Positions 62,062 through 64,000 of a stretch of 64,000 bases of DNA are shown in pieces. Location: NCBI GenBank assembly GCA_021802545.1, contig JAJZRS010000005.1:81847-145846 (forward strand). Reading direction: 5' to 3'. This DNA comes from Pseudomonadota bacterium (GTDB lineage: Bacteria > Pseudomonadota > Gammaproteobacteria > Burkholderiales > JABEVD01). Position numbers and translations under genes: made by a program. The notes beneath the pieces are model-generated. The model ran no database searches and was not told the origin of the DNA. It saw nothing but the letters and a program-made list of their open reading frames with translations. The first letter of the stretch is position 1, and every line of letters begins with the position of its first letter.

Positions 62062-62372
62062 ACGAAATCGAAATCGAGGTGGTGTACGCGCTGCCTGACA
62101 TCCAGACGCTATTGAGAGTCAAGGTGCCCGAAGGGGCCACCGCCGCCCAGGCGGTCGAGCTCTCCGGCATCATGCAGAAGCATCCGGAAATCGACCTGGA
62201 GAAGAACAAGCTGGGCGTCTTCGGGAAGCTGGTGAAGACAGACACGCAGCTTCGGGAGCAGGACAGGGTCGAAATCTACCGGCCACTGATCGCCGATCCA
62301 AAGGAAATCAGGAAGAAGCGCGCCGAAGAAGGCAAGGTGATGAAGAAGGGCGGGGGCGACCTGCCTACCTGA
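62058..62372 (+). CDS. rnfH: RnfH/RatB-family ubiquitin-like protein
   Basis: Protein of 104 residues with a beta-grasp fold: IEVVYALPDIQTLLRVKVPEG at the start (characteristic piece: VVYALPD), FGKLVKTDTQL and the end segment RVEIYRPLIADPKE. It commonly follows ratA. The C-terminal tail is Lys-rich. Ends in an 8-base overlap with the convergent TPM-domain gene. Confidence 0.95.
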   Translation: MNEIEIEVVYALPDIQTLLRVKVPEGATAAQAVELSGIMQKHPEIDLEKNKLGVFGKLVKTDTQLREQDRVEIYRPLIADPKEIRKKRAEEGKVMKKGGGDLPT

Positions 62373-63030
62373 AGCGCTTCCTGCTGCTCCTGCTTTTCAG
62401 GTATTCCGAAATGTCACGCCTCTTCCCGACATAGAGGAATGCAGCGATCAGGACCAGCGCGCCCACGATGAGCAGGATGTAATGAGTGCTCTCGCTCAAC
62501 TCGATGGGCATGCCGAACAGGGAATGCAACGGAGGGACGACATTGTCCACCCTTGCCACGGCGACCTTTTCGGCCACTGCGTCCACCCCGTCGTTCAACC
62601 CCTGCGCGAAAGATCCCTTCTTGAGCTGGGGGATGACCTTGTCGCTCAATATCGATTCGGCGTCGTAGTCCGAAAGATAGCCCTGCAGCCCTTCTCCCAC
62701 AGCGAAATGCGCCTTCGCATCTCCCTTCGAGAGGAGAAAGAGGACGTGCTTGTCGACGATGTTTTCCTCCGGATGCCAGGCTTCCTCGACGCTCGCCGCG
62801 TATCTCGCCGCGGATTGGCCCTGCAGGGAAGGCACGATCAATATCTCGATCATGGCTCCCGTCTGCGTTTCTATGCTTTCGAGCTTGGAATCGAGGGCTT
62901 TGGCATCCGCCGCGCTGAGCGCGCCCGCCTGGTCGACGAGCCTGCCTTCGGGGGGGATTTCGATCTGCGCCTGGGCAAGGGATGAGAAAAGCAACAGGAC
63001 GACTCCCAATATTCCGATTGCCTTGGCCAT
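62365..63030 (-). CDS. TPM-domain membrane protein (YgcG-like)
   Basis: Product of about 221 residues with signal peptide ending LAQA|QIE, a TPM domain (about 25-155; GRLVDQAGALS, IETQTGAMIEILIV) and one membrane segment near the C-terminus (about 178-197) followed by a basic tail. TPM domains occur in photosystem repair phosphatases and in bacterial envelope proteins of unclear function. The ATG at 63030 has GGAG six bases upstream and places the signal peptide correctly; upstream in-frame TTG and ATG codons exist. The C-terminal Arg/Lys-rich tail stays in the cytoplasm. Confidence 0.88.
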   Translation of the reverse strand: MAKAIGILGVVLLLFSSLAQAQIEIPPEGRLVDQAGALSAADAKALDSKLESIETQTGAMIEILIVPSLQGQSAARYAASVEEAWHPEENIVDKHVLFLLSKGDAKAHFAVGEGLQGYLSDYDAESILSDKVIPQLKKGSFAQGLNDGVDAVAEKVAVARVDNVVPPLHSLFGMPIELSESTHYILLIVGALVLIAAFLYVGKRRDISEYLKSRSSRKRFR

Positions 63031-63183
63031 TCTCCACTCCGCTTGCATGTGTCGATTCAATTATAGCCCGAGGGCGAGGAAAACTCTATGAACGCATGTT
63101 TGGAATTGTGAAGAAGTGTAACGCTCGCGCCTTGGCCTGTCCCATCAATCATGATGAAGGCGGAACAGGCATCTATTGATTTA

Positions 63184-63202
63184 ATTAGACGATCGGTCTA
63201 AT
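63184..63202. promoter_or_regulatory. TetR-type palindromic operator upstream of the AcuR-like gene
   Basis: Perfect inverted repeat ATTAGAC-GATCG-GTCTAAT, ending 8 bases before the ATG of the regulator, so it should overlap its promoter and give autorepression. The core TAGAC...GTCTA matches operators of AcuR/NemR-type TetR proteins. The remainder of the 63031-63210 gap holds no recognisable gene. Confidence 0.75.
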
Positions 63203-63210
63203 ATTCGCGC

Positions 63211-63840
63211 ATGGAAACCGAAAACAAACGCCGCCGCGGAAGACCGCCAAAGGATACCGAAGTCCACGGCAAGACGCGCGAAGCCCTGGTTCGCGCGGGG
63301 CTTGAAGTGCTGACGGAAAAGGGATTCGCAGCTTCCGGCATCGACGAGATTTTGAAGCGCGTCTCAGTGCCCAAGGGCTCCTTCTACCACTACTTCGAAA
63401 GCAAGGAGGCATTCGGCCTCGAGCTCATCGATGTCTATGCAGCCTATTTCGCGCAAAAGCTCGACAGACACCTGACGGACGAATCCCTGTCCCCGATGCG
63501 GCGCATGCGCGCCTTTATGGACGACGCGGAGGAGGGGATGGCGCGCCACGAATACAGGCGAGGGTGCCTCGTCGGCAATCTGGGCCAGGAGGTCAGCGCA
63601 CTGCCCGAAAACTTCAGGGGAAGACTGGAGGCCGTCTTCGCAGACTGGCAGGGCCGCATCGAGAAATGCCTAATTGCTGCGAAGGAGGCGGGGGAGATTT
63701 CGCCTTGGGCGCAATGCGGGAGGCTCGCTGAAGTGTTCTGGATCGGCTGGGAGGGGGCGGTGCTGCGCGCGAGGCTGGATCGTGGGCCGGAGCCGCTCAG
63801 GTCATTTGCGGAATTCTATCTCACCGAGCTCGCGCATTGA
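63211..63840 (+). CDS. TetR-family regulator, AcuR-like
   Basis: Repressor of 209 residues. The N-terminal helix-turn-helix (about 20-66) contains TEKGFAASGIDEILKRV and VPKGSFYHYFESKEAFG. The ligand domain has EEGMARHEYRRGCLVGNLGQE and FWIGWEGAVLRARL, closely following the pattern of AcuR, the acrylate/DMSP-responsive regulator. AcuR target genes (acuI, dddL) are not in the window to its right, where an insertion sequence may have interrupted the locus. The ligand is therefore unknown; a reactive electrophile is the family-level guess. Confidence 0.9.
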   Translation: METENKRRRGRPPKDTEVHGKTREALVRAGLEVLTEKGFAASGIDEILKRVSVPKGSFYHYFESKEAFGLELIDVYAAYFAQKLDRHLTDESLSPMRRMRAFMDDAEEGMARHEYRRGCLVGNLGQEVSALPENFRGRLEAVFADWQGRIEKCLIAAKEAGEISPWAQCGRLAEVFWIGWEGAVLRARLDRGPEPLRSFAEFYLTELAH

Positions 63841-63874
63841 GGGGTATCCCCAATCTGACCATGTGGGCTTCGGC

Positions 63875-64000
63875 TGACCTGCCCCCAAAAGGGATACCAG
63901 CCCTCAGTTAGCAAAATCCTCGGTTGCCAAGTGTACTCTTCCTTCGAAACATCACGAAACCTAGCCGCGAATTCTGCCGGGGCAAGCTGTCCCAGCATGC
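63875..64000 (-). mobile_element. Probable end of an IS3-type insertion sequence (partial)
   Basis: On the minus strand, entering from the right edge, the frame reads LGQLAPAEFAARF, which resembles the C-terminal end of IS3-family transposases (pattern L-G-x-L-[ST]-P-A-E-F). The plus strand at 63875-63886 begins TGACCTGCCCCC, a plausible terminal inverted repeat starting with TG. The element runs out of the window, and the frame is open through the presumed end, so the call is tentative. The 63841-63874 spacer holds nothing recognisable. Confidence 0.4.

Overview
The window reads as a gene-dense chromosome of a Gram-negative betaproteobacterium, probably near Nitrosomonadales (Gallionella/Sulfuricella-like). 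This rests on the lipid A/outer-membrane operon order, complete type II secretion genes, surE-pcm-nlpD, the smpB/ratA/rnfH arrangement and moderately high GC. The taxon is inferred from gene order and protein style, not from a database search. No tRNA, rRNA or CRISPR was seen, and no gene-free gap exceeds about 240 bases.

Region 1 (1-10737, + strand) is a tight housekeeping run: dxr (cut by the left edge), rseP, bamA, skp, lpxD, fabZ, lpxA, lpxB, rnhB, a GYF_2-like membrane protein, a TrmH/SpoU methyltransferase and an RluE-like pseudouridine synthase. Convergent typA, a DEAD-box helicase and an acyl-CoA synthetase follow, up to 15883.

Region 2 (15961-47231) is the accessory core. It encodes an atypical type II secretion/MSHA-like machine: PilM-, PilN-, PilO- and PilP-like proteins, a TPR-secretin lipoprotein and two pseudopilins (30466-35491), then a GspG, a GspF and a GspE (38547-41824). 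Around it lie a pseudopilin/glycosylation cluster (PglL-like ligase, GspG-like pseudopilin, membrane GT-C-like protein, GtrB-like glycosyltransferase; 19182-25564) and a GtrA protein. Four large exported proteins (15982-19113 +, 27899-30253 -, 35657-37876 +, 41842-46824 -) have unrelated N-terminal parts (LamG/FnIII, NTF2-like, FnIII, exordium-like/propeller/NHL). All four end in the same module of about 205 residues, itself an internal duplication, terminating in GFW-[IV]-NHP-stop. My leading hypothesis is that this module is a sorting, secretion or surface-attachment tag for the atypical machine. That pairing of tag and machine is the candidate undescribed system.

Region 3 (47378-58150) is a complete conventional T2SS core in two divergent arms from about 53.1 kb: gspG-H-I-J-K-L-M-N plus a DUF1624 membrane protein on the minus strand, and gspC-D-E-F on the plus strand. 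No prepilin peptidase (gspO/pilD) is in the window; both machines would need one from elsewhere.

Region 4 (58208-64000) returns to housekeeping genes: surE, pcm, nlpD, a NarL-type response regulator where rpoS often sits, smpB, ratA, rnfH, a TPM-domain protein and an AcuR-like TetR regulator with a clear palindromic operator. The right edge looks like the end of an IS3-type insertion sequence.
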